This document shows positions 9,125 through 17,096 of a stretch of DNA of 64,000 nucleotides, piece by piece (the first letter of the stretch is position 1; each line of letters begins with the position of its first letter). The notes beneath the pieces were generated by a model. It made no database searches. It worked only from the letters and a program-made list of their open reading frames with translations, and was not told the DNA's origin. The DNA lies in the NCBI GenBank assembly GCA_019456165.1, contig VRUJ01000002.1, forward strand, positions 1-64,000. Reading direction: 5' to 3'. Position numbers and translations under genes: made by a program. This DNA comes from Chloroflexota bacterium (GTDB lineage Bacteria; Chloroflexota; Anaerolineae; Anaerolineales; UBA11579).

Positions 9125-9571
9125 ATGAAACTAAACGATTTGAAGGCAAATAAAGGCGCAAAAAAATCCCGAAAACGGGTGGGACGCGGCATTGCTGCTG
9201 GTCAGGGAAAGACTGCTGGCCGGGGGACAAAAGGACAAGGGGCTCGGGCCGGAGGTGGAAAAGGGTTATATCATCAGGGCGGCAACCTACCATTCTACCG
9301 CAGCCTGCCATTCAAGCGCGGCTTTACACCCCCAAACCGTGTTTTTTATAACGAAGTAAATTTAGACCAGCTTTCTAGCTTTAAAGCAGGTAGTGATGTT
9401 TCCCCAGAAACTTTGGAAAAGGCACGTTTGTTGCGCAATACTAACAACCCAGTTGTGGTCTTAGGCCGCGGAGAGGTAAAGAAAGCTCTCAACTTGCGTG
9501 TTCACCGGATTACTGATGGGGCACGTAAAAAAATTGAAGCTGCCGGCGGAACTATAGAAGTTATCAATTAA
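9125..9571 (+). CDS. rplO: 50S ribosomal protein L15
   Basis: 148 residues, typical for L15, a late-assembly 50S protein. The N-end MKLNDLKANKGAKKSRKRVGRG and the Gly-rich AGRGTKGQGARAGGG segment are diagnostic; the C-domain ends in GGTIEVIN. Preceded by AGGAATT. A 35-nt spacer leads to secY. Confidence 0.97.
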   Translation: MKLNDLKANKGAKKSRKRVGRGIAAGQGKTAGRGTKGQGARAGGGKGLYHQGGNLPFYRSLPFKRGFTPPNRVFYNEVNLDQLSSFKAGSDVSPETLEKARLLRNTNNPVVVLGRGEVKKALNLRVHRITDGARKKIEAAGGTIEVIN

Positions 9572-9606
9572 ATGTTTATGGATTATTCGCTGAAGGAGAA
9601 TATTGA

Positions 9607-10965
9607 ATGAAACGGTCTGCCTGGCGTTATCTATGGTCGGCGCAAGACATTCGCCGCAAATTATTGATCACATTTGGCATATTGGTCCTCTACCGCCTGG
9701 TTGCACATGTGCCTGTGCCGGGCGCGGATCGAGAAGCCATCGCGGGAATAATGAACCGAGGCGGTGCAGGTGCTAACTTGATCGCACTGGTTGATATGAT
9801 CTCGGGCGGTACTGTGCAAAACTTTTCCGTTCTCGCAATGGGTGTTTATCCCTATATTACAGCTCAGATCATTTTACAACTTCTTGGACCGATCGTCCCC
9901 GCATTCAAAGCGCGCATGGATGATGATCCCCGTGAGTACCGTAAGTGGCAGGAACGCTGGACTTACTATCTAGCGATCCCCATGGCATTCTTGCAAGCCT
10001 TCGGTCAAATAAATATTTTTTCAAATTTTGCCGAGGGCGGGCAAATTATTCCGAATTTCGGTTTTAGCGGTGATGCCGATATTCTTTCTTCCTTTACTGT
10101 TTTAATAACTATGACCGCGGGTACAATGTTTGCTATCTGGTTAGGGGAATTGATCTCCGAATACGGCATTCGCAATCAGGGACTCTCGTTAATTATCTTT
10201 GCAGGAATCATTTCTCAGATGCCAGGCAATTTCTCGCGCATGTTGGGGACCCAAGCGAATCCCTGGCCGGTGATCGGATTCATAGCTCTCATCACTGGAT
10301 TGATGATCTTTGTGATCGTCTACGTACAGCAAGGGCGGCGAAATGTGCCTGTGATGTACCCTGGGCGGCGCATGGGTAACCGTATGTCCATGCCGGTCAA
10401 AGGGACGCTGCCTTTGATGGTGAACATGGCAGGTATGATCCCGCTGATCTTTGCTAACGCAATTTTACAATTTCCTACTGTGGCAGCTTCGTTTTTCACA
10501 GATTCTGATATAGATTGGGTAAAAAATCTTGCGTTTAATACTCAGGCTTTGTTTGGCGGAGCGGGAGCCGGGTATTTTCTTATTTATTTCATATTTGTCG
10601 TGGGTTTCGCATTCTTCTATACTACCGTCTTATTTGAACAGCAGAATTATGGTGAAAACCTAAAACGTGTCGGGGCGCAAATACCAGGCGTAAGCCGCGG
10701 CGCACCAACGCAGCGCTACCTCGGAAAAGTTTTACGACGCATAACTTTCCCAGGCGCATTTTTCCTAGGATTGGTAGCAGTGATGCCTTTCTTAGTAACC
10801 CTAGTAGTGCCTTCGATGAACCCGACAAACAATCCGCAAGCCGGCACTTTATTGGTGAGTTCATCCGGGTTATTGATTGTCGTCGGTGTTGTACGTGATA
10901 CATTCTTCAATATTGATGCTGAGCTTAAACTGCATGGATACGATGAATCATTGCTAGTGAAGTGA
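9607..10965 (+). CDS. secY: Protein translocase subunit SecY
   Basis: 452 residues with about ten hydrophobic segments, the pore subunit of the SecYEG channel in the cytoplasmic membrane. Recognisable parts are LITFGILVLYRLVAHVPVPG at TM1, the plug-region sequence NFSVLAMGVYPYITAQIILQ and the C5 loop around RVGAQIPGVSRGAPTQRYL with the conserved Arg pair region. GAAGGAG precedes the ATG. The order rplO-secY-adk-map is the classical spc operon arrangement. Confidence 0.98.
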   Translation: MKRSAWRYLWSAQDIRRKLLITFGILVLYRLVAHVPVPGADREAIAGIMNRGGAGANLIALVDMISGGTVQNFSVLAMGVYPYITAQIILQLLGPIVPAFKARMDDDPREYRKWQERWTYYLAIPMAFLQAFGQINIFSNFAEGGQIIPNFGFSGDADILSSFTVLITMTAGTMFAIWLGELISEYGIRNQGLSLIIFAGIISQMPGNFSRMLGTQANPWPVIGFIALITGLMIFVIVYVQQGRRNVPVMYPGRRMGNRMSMPVKGTLPLMVNMAGMIPLIFANAILQFPTVAASFFTDSDIDWVKNLAFNTQALFGGAGAGYFLIYFIFVVGFAFFYTTVLFEQQNYGENLKRVGAQIPGVSRGAPTQRYLGKVLRRITFPGAFFLGLVAVMPFLVTLVVPSMNPTNNPQAGTLLVSSSGLLIVVGVVRDTFFNIDAELKLHGYDESLLVK

Positions 10966-10977
10966 GGCAAAATACCT

Positions 10978-11634
10978 GTGCCGGTATATATAGTTTTGTT
11001 GGGAGCCCCAGGTGCCGGCAAAGGAACACAAGCCGCCGCAATCTGTGAACATCTGGACCTTCCTCACATTTCCTCCGGGAATATTTTTCGAGAGAACATT
11101 AATAATCGTACGGATTTAGGCAAAACTGCCAAAAGTTTTTTAGATAGCGGAGATTTGGCGCCTGACAACATTACAATCGCAATGATTCGTGAACGTCTTT
11201 CACGGGAAGATTGCAGCCGCGGGGCAGTCTTGGATGGTTTCCCCCGCACTCCAACTCAGGCTTTAGCCTTAGATGAGATCTTATCTGAATTTCAGGGAAA
11301 GGTTGACGTGGTTCCTTTCATCGAAGTGGAAGAAAATCTGCTAATTGCACGTTTAACCGGCCGTTGGACATGCCGGGCTAAGGGTCATATTTTCCACGAG
11401 ATAAATAACCCGCCACAAGAACCCGGTATATGCGATTTTGATGGGTCTGAACTTTTCCAAAGAGAAGATGACGAGGCCGAAACGGTTGCCAAACGCATTC
11501 GTGTTTACCTTGAACAGACAAAACCTTTGATCGATTTTTTTGATGATAAAGGATTGCTCAAGGTAATCGAAGGCTCGCAACCCATCAGGCAGGTCACGGC
11601 TGAACTATTGAGCATACTCCCGAAGGTTTCCTGA
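10978..11634 (+). CDS. adk: Adenylate kinase
   Basis: 218 residues, long-form adenylate kinase, which interconverts ATP plus AMP and two ADP. The P-loop GAPGAGKGT is at residues 9-17, and the AMP-site DGFPRT at 86-91. The start is GTG 10978, 12 nt after secY. The LID domain (about 127-163) retains only part of the zinc knuckle: C132, K135, C152 and D155 occupy the four usual ligand positions, so zinc binding is doubtful. The rest, including the LFQREDD Arg, is conserved. Confidence 0.97.
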   Translation: MPVYIVLLGAPGAGKGTQAAAICEHLDLPHISSGNIFRENINNRTDLGKTAKSFLDSGDLAPDNITIAMIRERLSREDCSRGAVLDGFPRTPTQALALDEILSEFQGKVDVVPFIEVEENLLIARLTGRWTCRAKGHIFHEINNPPQEPGICDFDGSELFQREDDEAETVAKRIRVYLEQTKPLIDFFDDKGLLKVIEGSQPIRQVTAELLSILPKVS

Positions 11635-11642
11635 GGCTAATT

Positions 11643-12413
11643 ATGGTTTGGGAACGAACGGTTGTATTGAAGAATGCCAAAGAGATCGAAACGATGCGCA
11701 CAGCCGGTCGAATTAATCAACTTGCATTAAACGCAGTCCGAGAACAAATACGCCCTGGAGTAACAACTGCAGAATTAGACGCCACAGCAGAAGCCATAAT
11801 CCGGGAGCATGGCGCTGAACCGGCCTTTCTCGGTTATCCCGGGCCAACCCCGTACCCAGGGACGATCAATGCCAGTATTAATGAAGAATTGGTGCATGGA
11901 TTGCCTGGAAATCGGAAATTAATCGAAGGCCAAATTATCTCCATTGATTGCGGCACGATTTATAAGGAATTTGTCGCCGATTCAGCATTTACCATTGGAG
12001 TTGGTGAAATTTCTGAAGACGCAAAGCAATTGTTAGTTGTCACTGAAGAGGCTTTGTATATCGGTATAGATAAAATGCGCCCTGGAAATCGCATTGGAGA
12101 TATTTCCTCTGCGATTCAAGAGCACGTTGAAAGCTTTGGTTACAATGTGCCTCGTGAATACACCGGCCACGGTGTTGGAAGAAAGATGCACGAAGGCCCC
12201 CAAGTACCAAACTTCGGTTTGCCTAGACGTGGATTAGCACTTAGACCGGGTATTACTATTGCCCTCGAGCCGATGGTTCTGGCCGGTTCGTATCAAACAA
12301 AAGTGCTTGTAGATAAATGGACAGTTTCGTCTGCAGATGGCTCCCTCACAGCTCATTTTGAGCATACAATTGCTGTGACAGAAGACGAACCGATAATATT
12401 AACTTTAGAATAA
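11643..12413 (+). CDS. map: Methionine aminopeptidase, type I
   Basis: 256 residues. Removes the initiator Met from nascent proteins. The dimetal ligands of the pita-bread fold can be assigned: Asp in ISIDCG, Asp in FVADSAF, His in YTGHGVG, Glu in ALEPM and Glu in HFEHTIAV. It starts at ATG 11643, 8 nt after adk. It is the last gene before the inserted IS; infA, which often follows, is not present. Confidence 0.97.
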   Translation: MVWERTVVLKNAKEIETMRTAGRINQLALNAVREQIRPGVTTAELDATAEAIIREHGAEPAFLGYPGPTPYPGTINASINEELVHGLPGNRKLIEGQIISIDCGTIYKEFVADSAFTIGVGEISEDAKQLLVVTEEALYIGIDKMRPGNRIGDISSAIQEHVESFGYNVPREYTGHGVGRKMHEGPQVPNFGLPRRGLALRPGITIALEPMVLAGSYQTKVLVDKWTVSSADGSLTAHFEHTIAVTEDEPIILTLE

Positions 12414-12421
12414 TGAAGAGA

Positions 12422-12430
12422 ACCTAATCT
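12422..12430. repeat. Left copy of 9-bp target duplication of the IS
   Basis: The sequence ACCTAATCT directly precedes the left IS end and reappears at 13876-13884 directly after the right end. This is the expected footprint of transposition into the map-rpmJ spacer. Confidence 0.75.
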
Positions 12431-13875
12431 GTCAACCCAAAGTAGAAATGTCCTAAAATCTGCAAAGTAGAAATGTCCTATTTTAGGAGGAGACATCTTG
12501 AGAGCTGGGGGGCTTGATAAGTTTGCCATTGAGGTGGCGTCCATAAGTACGCCAGGGGTGGTTGGCAGCGGGCTTGGTGGGTTTGGCGAGCTGATCGAGT
12601 TTGTGATTGAGGGATTTGGCCGAGACAACTTCTGCCTGTTTATCTTGTTTATGATGGATGGTGAAGTCCAGGGGTTTGCCTTTGTAGAGGATGGCAATCT
12701 CGCCAGACGGTTGCTCGCAGACAGTGACCTGGGCTTTACGCAGGGCGTAAGTGGGTCGCTTTGTTTGGATCTGGTAGATAACCTTCTTGTATTGAATAGT
12801 GAGGTTCTTGGAGAGGCTGCGGGTTTCCTGGTGGGAGAAGATCTGATTGAGTTCAGTTTCAGACAGGAGCAGCGGGCGGTGGGCGTTGTGGCTGCTTCTG
12901 GGGTGGACGGCAAAACGGCGGTTGAAATCTTGGATGAACTCGGGGGCAAAGGCATTGGCGGCTGCGATAGTAGAGATATTTTTCAAACGCAGTTCTTTGA
13001 CCAAGCGGTCTTGCAGGGTAGAGATGACCCGCTCGACACGCCCTTTGGCTTGCGGGGTGTGAGCGCAAATGATCTCGATATCCAAAGCTTGCATAGCCCG
13101 GCCAAACTGAGACATGCCTGAGCCAGAGAGTGCATTGGGGATATTGACCTTGAAAATGCTATTTTTATCGCTGTAGAAAGCCAGCGGGCGGCCGTGGCGG
13201 GCCAAATACTGGCGGGTGGCCTGGAAGTAGCTAAAAGTAGTTTCAGAAGGAGTGAAATGCAACTCCATCAACTCGCCGCTGGCATCGTCAATGTAGACCA
13301 GCAGTGCGCAGGCTGGGCCGCGGCCTTCAAACCAGGCATGCGCTGAGCCATCGACCTGCACCAACTCACCCATACATGCGCGGCGCTCGCGCATCGGGTG
13401 GACGGAGAGAGCTTGCGCATTTCTGGGCTTCCATAGCCCTTCAGCGATCATGATTTGGCGCACACTCTCCACTGAGAGCCTAAGCTTGTGCTGCTCGCGC
13501 AGCTTTTCATGCGCCAGTGTGGGACCAAAATCATGATACTGGCTGTGCAACAGATCGATGGCTTGCTGTTTGCTCTCTGGCTTTAGGCGGTTGTTGCTTG
13601 GTTTGCCTCTCTTCCGGGAGATTAACCCTTCTGCCCCCTTCTGCCGATAGGCGCGCAACAATCGCCTCACGTGGCGTTCACTCACTCCAAGTATGTCTGC
13701 CGCCTCTCTTTGTTTGAGCCTTTTGACCCCTGCCTTCTGGATTATTTCTAGTCGTGTCAGTTCTTTCTTGCTCATGGATAGTAGATCCTTTGCCATTGCT
13801 CACTCCTGCTTTGTCATTTTTCAAAACAGGACATTTTAACTTGGGACAAATAGGACTCTACTACTTTGGGCTAAC
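12431..13875 (-). mobile_element. Complete insertion sequence with DDE transposase, in the map-rpmJ spacer
   Basis: A 1,445-bp element with imperfect terminal inverted repeats: the left end reads GTCAACCCAAAGTAG and the reverse complement of the right end GTTAGCCCAAAGTAG, both continuing to GTCCTA. Each end also has a subterminal repeat: an exact 18-bp direct repeat on the left (12438-12455 and 12463-12480, period 25) and a looser pair on the right (13851-13870 and 13827-13844). It carries one transposase gene on the minus strand, opposite to the ribosomal operon, and is flanked by a 9-bp direct repeat. Transposase type suggests the ISNCY/IS1202-like or IS481-like group; the exact family needs a database search. 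Confidence 0.9.
12483..13796 (-). CDS. IS transposase (HTH plus rve/DDE integrase core)
   Basis: 437 residues, apparently intact. An N-terminal helix-turn-helix (residues about 22-50, KRLKQREAADILGVSERHVR) is followed by an integrase-like catalytic core in which D149 (VQVDGS), D210 (FYSDKN) and E255 (GRVERV) form a plausible DDE triad. A basic C-terminal region follows. The ATG at 13796 is preceded on its strand by GGAG. The ORF fills the element and stops just inside the left subterminal repeats. A 207-aa ORF on the opposite strand (12498-13121) is a shadow of this gene. Confidence 0.92.
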   Translation of the reverse strand: MAKDLLSMSKKELTRLEIIQKAGVKRLKQREAADILGVSERHVRRLLRAYRQKGAEGLISRKRGKPSNNRLKPESKQQAIDLLHSQYHDFGPTLAHEKLREQHKLRLSVESVRQIMIAEGLWKPRNAQALSVHPMRERRACMGELVQVDGSAHAWFEGRGPACALLVYIDDASGELMELHFTPSETTFSYFQATRQYLARHGRPLAFYSDKNSIFKVNIPNALSGSGMSQFGRAMQALDIEIICAHTPQAKGRVERVISTLQDRLVKELRLKNISTIAAANAFAPEFIQDFNRRFAVHPRSSHNAHRPLLLSETELNQIFSHQETRSLSKNLTIQYKKVIYQIQTKRPTYALRKAQVTVCEQPSGEIAILYKGKPLDFTIHHKQDKQAEVVSAKSLNHKLDQLAKPTKPAANHPWRTYGRHLNGKLIKPPSSQDVSS

Positions 13876-13884
13876 ACCTAATCT
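13876..13884. repeat. Right copy of 9-bp target duplication of the IS
   Basis: ACCTAATCT, identical to 12422-12430. Its final T is also the first base of the predicted rpmJ promoter -35 box. Confidence 0.75.
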
Positions 13885-13912
13885 GGACGGATATGCGAAC
13901 AACAAGTATAAT
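13884..13912 (+). promoter_or_regulatory. Candidate sigma70-type promoter upstream of rpmJ
   Basis: TGGACG (13884-13889, four of six -35 matches) and a perfect TATAAT (13907-13912) are separated by exactly 17 bp. It starts at the right edge of the IS footprint and lies about 50 nt upstream of rpmJ. It could drive rpmJ-rpsM-rpsK-rpsD-rpoA-rplQ independently of read-through across the IS. The bases belong to the host spacer rather than the IS, so it probably predates the insertion. Confidence 0.6.
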
Positions 13913-13962
13913 TATGTGTTTTGGTAGCAAAAGCGCTGATTTGGTAGTTTAGGAGTAAAGAA

Positions 13963-14076
13963 ATGAAAGTAGCAGCATCCATAAAAAAACGCTGTGCGAA
14001 GTGTAAAGTGGTTAAACGCAAAGGAACGCTTTACGTAATTTGTGAAAACCCGAAGCACAAACAAAGACAAGGATAA
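13963..14076 (+). CDS. rpmJ: 50S ribosomal protein L36
   Basis: 37 codons: a zinc-ribbon L36 starting [20 protein letters not shown] and ending NPKHKQRQG. The zinc ligands are two Cys in CAKC, a Cys in VICENP and the His in PKHKQ. Strong AGGAG six nt upstream of ATG 13963. It is the first gene downstream of the IS; 6 nt separate it from rpsM. Confidence 0.97.
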   Translation: MKVAASIKKRCAKCKVVKRKGTLYVICENPKHKQRQG

Positions 14077-14082
14077 TTAATT

Positions 14083-14472
14083 ATGGCTCGTATTGAAGGT
14101 GTAGACCTGCCACGCAGTAAACGTGTCGTCATTGGGCTCCGCTACATTTACGGAGTAGGTCCGAAAATATCAGATGAAATTTTAGATGCTACTCAGATCA
14201 GCCCAGACACGCGAGTGAAAGACCTGACGGATACAGAGGTTGCTTCACTGCGTGAATATATAACAAAAAACGTTAAAGTCGAGGGCGATCTACGCCGTGA
14301 AGTACAGTTGAATATCAAGCGCCTGACAGAAATAGGCAGCTACCGTGGGCTGAGACACAGGCGAAATTTGCCAGTTCGAGGCCAACGAACTAAAACCAAT
14401 GCACGGACTCGAAAAGGCCCAAAGAAGACTGTGGCCGGAAGAGGGCGGCGCAGAGGCGCAACTAAAAAGTAA
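14083..14472 (+). CDS. rpsM: 30S ribosomal protein S13
   Basis: 129 residues, normal S13 of the 30S head, contacting P-site tRNA. Starts [20 protein letters not shown] and ends with the basic tail [19 protein letters not shown]. Upstream GGATAATTAATT is a weak ribosome binding site, so coupling to rpmJ is likely. Confidence 0.97.
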   Translation: MARIEGVDLPRSKRVVIGLRYIYGVGPKISDEILDATQISPDTRVKDLTDTEVASLREYITKNVKVEGDLRREVQLNIKRLTEIGSYRGLRHRRNLPVRGQRTKTNARTRKGPKKTVAGRGRRRGATKK

Positions 14473-14511
14473 TCCGGTCAATATAAGGATATTAGGTAAA
14501 AGAGAGGTAGT

Positions 14512-14913
14512 ATGGGTAGAAGTAGCGGCAGTTCATCCAGGCGTGGTTCTAAGAAATCCAAACGCACCTTGTCTTCTGGGCAAGTGCATATATATTCTAC
14601 TTTTAATAATACCATCATAACCGTAACGGACAACCAAGGAAATACTGTCGCTTGGTCTAGTGCTGGTGCAGTTGGATTTCGAGGCTCGCGTAAAAGCACA
14701 CCATTCGCTTCACGCTTGGCCACGGAAAGAGCAATCAAGGCGGCTATGGATTTGGGTATGAAAGAAGCCGAATTATTCGTCAAAGGCCCTGGCCCCGGCC
14801 GTGAATCGGCAATACGGGCAGTGCAATCTTTTGACATTAAACTGAAATCAATCTCTGATGTTACTCCGGTGCCTCACAACGGCTGCAGACCTCCGAAGAA
14901 ACGCAGGGTTTAG
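14512..14913 (+). CDS. rpsK: 30S ribosomal protein S11
   Basis: 133 residues. S11 forms the platform near E-site mRNA. The core [22 protein letters not shown] and C-end [17 protein letters not shown] are canonical. The N-end ([19 protein letters not shown]) is a Ser/Lys/Arg-rich tail. AGAGAGG precedes ATG 14512. Confidence 0.97.
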   Translation: MGRSSGSSSRRGSKKSKRTLSSGQVHIYSTFNNTIITVTDNQGNTVAWSSAGAVGFRGSRKSTPFASRLATERAIKAAMDLGMKEAELFVKGPGPGRESAIRAVQSFDIKLKSISDVTPVPHNGCRPPKKRRV

Positions 14914-14942
14914 AATTGAAATGATTATGAGGAAACAGATTT

Positions 14943-15581
14943 ATGGCTAGATATACTGGTCCGGTTTGCAAGCTATGCCGCAGGGAAGGGGAGAAGTTAT
15001 TTCTGAAAGGTGAGCGCTGCTTTTCGCCTAAATGCTCTTTTGAACGGCACGGCTACCCACCCGGCGCTCATGGCCGCCAGACGCAATGGCGCCGCAGTCG
15101 CGAATCCGACTTCGGAAAGCAGTTACGCGCCAAGCAAAGAGCTCGACGTGTGTATGGTGTCCTGGAACGCCAATTTCGCCGATATTACAAACAAGCGCTG
15201 AAAGCCCGTGGCCTGACAGGCTTTACTCTACTTCAAATTTTAGAGTCACGTCTTGATAATGTTATCTACCGCATGGGCTTTGCCAGCAGCAGGTCTCAAG
15301 CCCGCCAGTTGGTTACCCATGGGCATTTCATGGTGAACGGCCGGCGCACGGATGTACCATCCATGTTAATCAAAGCTGGTGACGAGATAAAAATCCGTGA
15401 GGGCTCCCTCAAAAATAATTTTTTCAAAGGACTGCCAGAATTAGCAGAAGAACGACCAGCGCCAGAATGGATCAATAGAGACACCAAAACATTGGTCGGT
15501 TCTATCAGCCGTCTTCCAGAACGCGCTGAAATCGATGCCAACTTAAACGAGCAATTAATCGTTGAATATTACACTCGCTAA
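14943..15581 (+). CDS. rpsD: 30S ribosomal protein S4 (zinc-binding form)
   Basis: 212 residues. S4 starts 30S body assembly and in some bacteria represses the alpha operon. The N-terminal CKLC followed by CFSPKC marks the zinc-binding S4 type. The S4 RNA-binding domain is clear ([20 protein letters not shown] around residues 100-119). Preceded by GAGGAAACAG. A 69-nt spacer precedes rpoA. Confidence 0.97.
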   Translation: MARYTGPVCKLCRREGEKLFLKGERCFSPKCSFERHGYPPGAHGRQTQWRRSRESDFGKQLRAKQRARRVYGVLERQFRRYYKQALKARGLTGFTLLQILESRLDNVIYRMGFASSRSQARQLVTHGHFMVNGRRTDVPSMLIKAGDEIKIREGSLKNNFFKGLPELAEERPAPEWINRDTKTLVGSISRLPERAEIDANLNEQLIVEYYTR

Positions 15582-15650
15582 GCAGTTGAGAGCGGTTTGG
15601 TTTTATTTTGAAACCCATATAAAATTTTCTTATCTGGGGAAGGATGAAAA

Positions 15651-16688
15651 GTGATTGTATTAAGTAATATGGTTACCCCGAGAATCGAGCGTGAAGCAGA
15701 AGCTCGGAATTATGGAAAATATACTATTGGTCCATTGGAGCGAGGGTATGGCAATACCCTGGGAAACGCCTTACGTAGAGTTTTGTTATCCTCGTTGGAA
15801 GGCGCTGCGGTTTCCTCCATACGGATAACTGACATCCAACATGAATATGGTGATATTCCTGGCGTTCGAGAGGATGTCATCCAGATCATGCTGCAGATCA
15901 AACAACTGCGCATGAAGTTAGATGGAGTGGATGAAGCGCGCTTGCATTTAGAAGTACGTGGAGAAGGCGTAGCTACAGCTGTGGATATTATCGCTCCACC
16001 TGAAGTTGAGATCGTTAATCCAGATCTTTACCTTTTCACTTCAGATGATAAAAAAACCAATCTGGAATTTGAACTAACGGTTGAACGGGGCCGTGGTTAT
16101 TCTCCTGCAAGTGATCGGCGGGGACATCTGCCCATCGGTGAACTGCCTGTGGACGCTATTTATACATCTGTCCGCCGGGTTAACTGGGAAGTTGGTTCTG
16201 CACGGGTAGGACAAAGTACTAATTACGATAAGTTGATTATGGAAATTTGGACGGACGGAACTGTCGCACCAGAAAAAGCTATGAGCACGGGGGCGGGGAT
16301 CCTCATCGAACATCTACGGCATATCGCTGGTGTCACTGAGATAACCCTTGCTCCGGCCCCTGAAGAGGAAGACATTGATGGCAGCCTCACCAGCGAAGTG
16401 TACGACACACCAATTGAAAACCTTGACCTCTCAGTGAGAGTATTCAATTCGCTCAAACGTGCAGGTATCACGACAGTTGGAGAAGTAACCGAGTTGCTTG
16501 AAAAAGGCGAAGATGCCATTATGTCGATCCGTAATTTCGGCGAAAAGAGCCTCGACGAGCTTGTTCAGAAAATGAGTGATAAAGGTTACCTCGATGAAGA
16601 AGATACCGAGGATGAGGATCAAGATGGTGAAGAAGAATCTGAAGCGAAAGAAGATGAAGAGGCGCCTCTAAAAGCAGAAGCGGAGTAA
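15651..16688 (+). CDS. rpoA: DNA-directed RNA polymerase subunit alpha
   Basis: 345 residues, GTG start at 15651 after GGGGAAGGA. Alpha-NTD (about 1-230) contains the dimerisation and assembly segment GNTLGNALRRVLLSSLEGAAV. Alpha-CTD (about 250-310) with IENLDLSVRVFNSLKRAGI and NFGEKSLDEL contacts UP elements and activators. The C-end is an acidic tail rich in Glu and Asp (about residues 312-345), longer than in model bacteria. An in-frame ATG at 15669 is an alternative start. Confidence 0.97.
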   Translation: MIVLSNMVTPRIEREAEARNYGKYTIGPLERGYGNTLGNALRRVLLSSLEGAAVSSIRITDIQHEYGDIPGVREDVIQIMLQIKQLRMKLDGVDEARLHLEVRGEGVATAVDIIAPPEVEIVNPDLYLFTSDDKKTNLEFELTVERGRGYSPASDRRGHLPIGELPVDAIYTSVRRVNWEVGSARVGQSTNYDKLIMEIWTDGTVAPEKAMSTGAGILIEHLRHIAGVTEITLAPAPEEEDIDGSLTSEVYDTPIENLDLSVRVFNSLKRAGITTVGEVTELLEKGEDAIMSIRNFGEKSLDELVQKMSDKGYLDEEDTEDEDQDGEEESEAKEDEEAPLKAEAE

Positions 16689-16693
16689 TAAGT

Positions 16694-17071
16694 ATGCGAC
16701 ATAAAGTAGCTGGAAGAAGATTAGATCGTCACCAAGGTGCGCGCAATGCATTACGCCGCATTTTAGTGAAGCAATTATTCGAACACGAACGCATTCGCAC
16801 CACACAAGCCAAGGCAAAAGCCATCCGCGGTCAAGCAGAAAAGCTTATCACCCTAGCAAAACGAGCTATCGCAGCTGAAGAGGCTGATAAGAAGGTTCAT
16901 GCCCGGCGCCTGGCTGCCTCTCGCTTAGAGGATGCTGAGATCGTAAAGAAACTGTTTGATGATATCGCCCCGCGCTATGTAGACCGGCCGGGCGGTTATA
17001 CCCGTATCCTGAAGCTAGGCCCCCGCCATGGGGATTCCGCGGATATGGTGCTCCTTGAACTAGTAGAATAA
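16694..17071 (+). CDS. rplQ: 50S ribosomal protein L17
   Basis: 125 residues, normal L17 near the tunnel exit. Starts MRHKVAGRRLDRHQGARNALRR (partly RRLDRHQGARNALR) and ends with the signature GGYTRILKLGPRHGDSADMVLLELV. Five nt after rpoA; Shine-Dalgarno within CGGAG at the end of rpoA. Confidence 0.97.
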   Translation: MRHKVAGRRLDRHQGARNALRRILVKQLFEHERIRTTQAKAKAIRGQAEKLITLAKRAIAAEEADKKVHARRLAASRLEDAEIVKKLFDDIAPRYVDRPGGYTRILKLGPRHGDSADMVLLELVE

Positions 17072-17075
17072 CCCC

Positions 17076-17092
17076 ATCCGGAGCGTCCGGAT
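17076..17092 (+). promoter_or_regulatory. Short perfect hairpin over the truA ribosome binding region
   Basis: ATCCGGA (17076-17082) and TCCGGAT (17086-17092) form a 7-bp stem with a GCG triloop. It fills the rplQ-truA spacer and ends 4 nt before the truA ATG. The only Shine-Dalgarno-like bases (CGGAG, CCGG) lie in the hairpin, so folding should dampen truA translation relative to the r-protein genes. There is no T tract, so it is not a typical terminator. Confidence 0.5.
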
Positions 17093-17096
17093 CGGT

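Noticed and set aside
12498..13121. 207-aa plus-strand ORF inside the IS
   Set aside because: Antisense shadow of the transposase; no domain, no ribosome binding site logic, and codon pattern explained by the minus-strand gene.
12414..13962. infA destroyed by the IS insertion
   Set aside because: With the IS and one target copy removed, only about 95 nt lie between map and rpmJ and no IF-1 sequence remains on either side.
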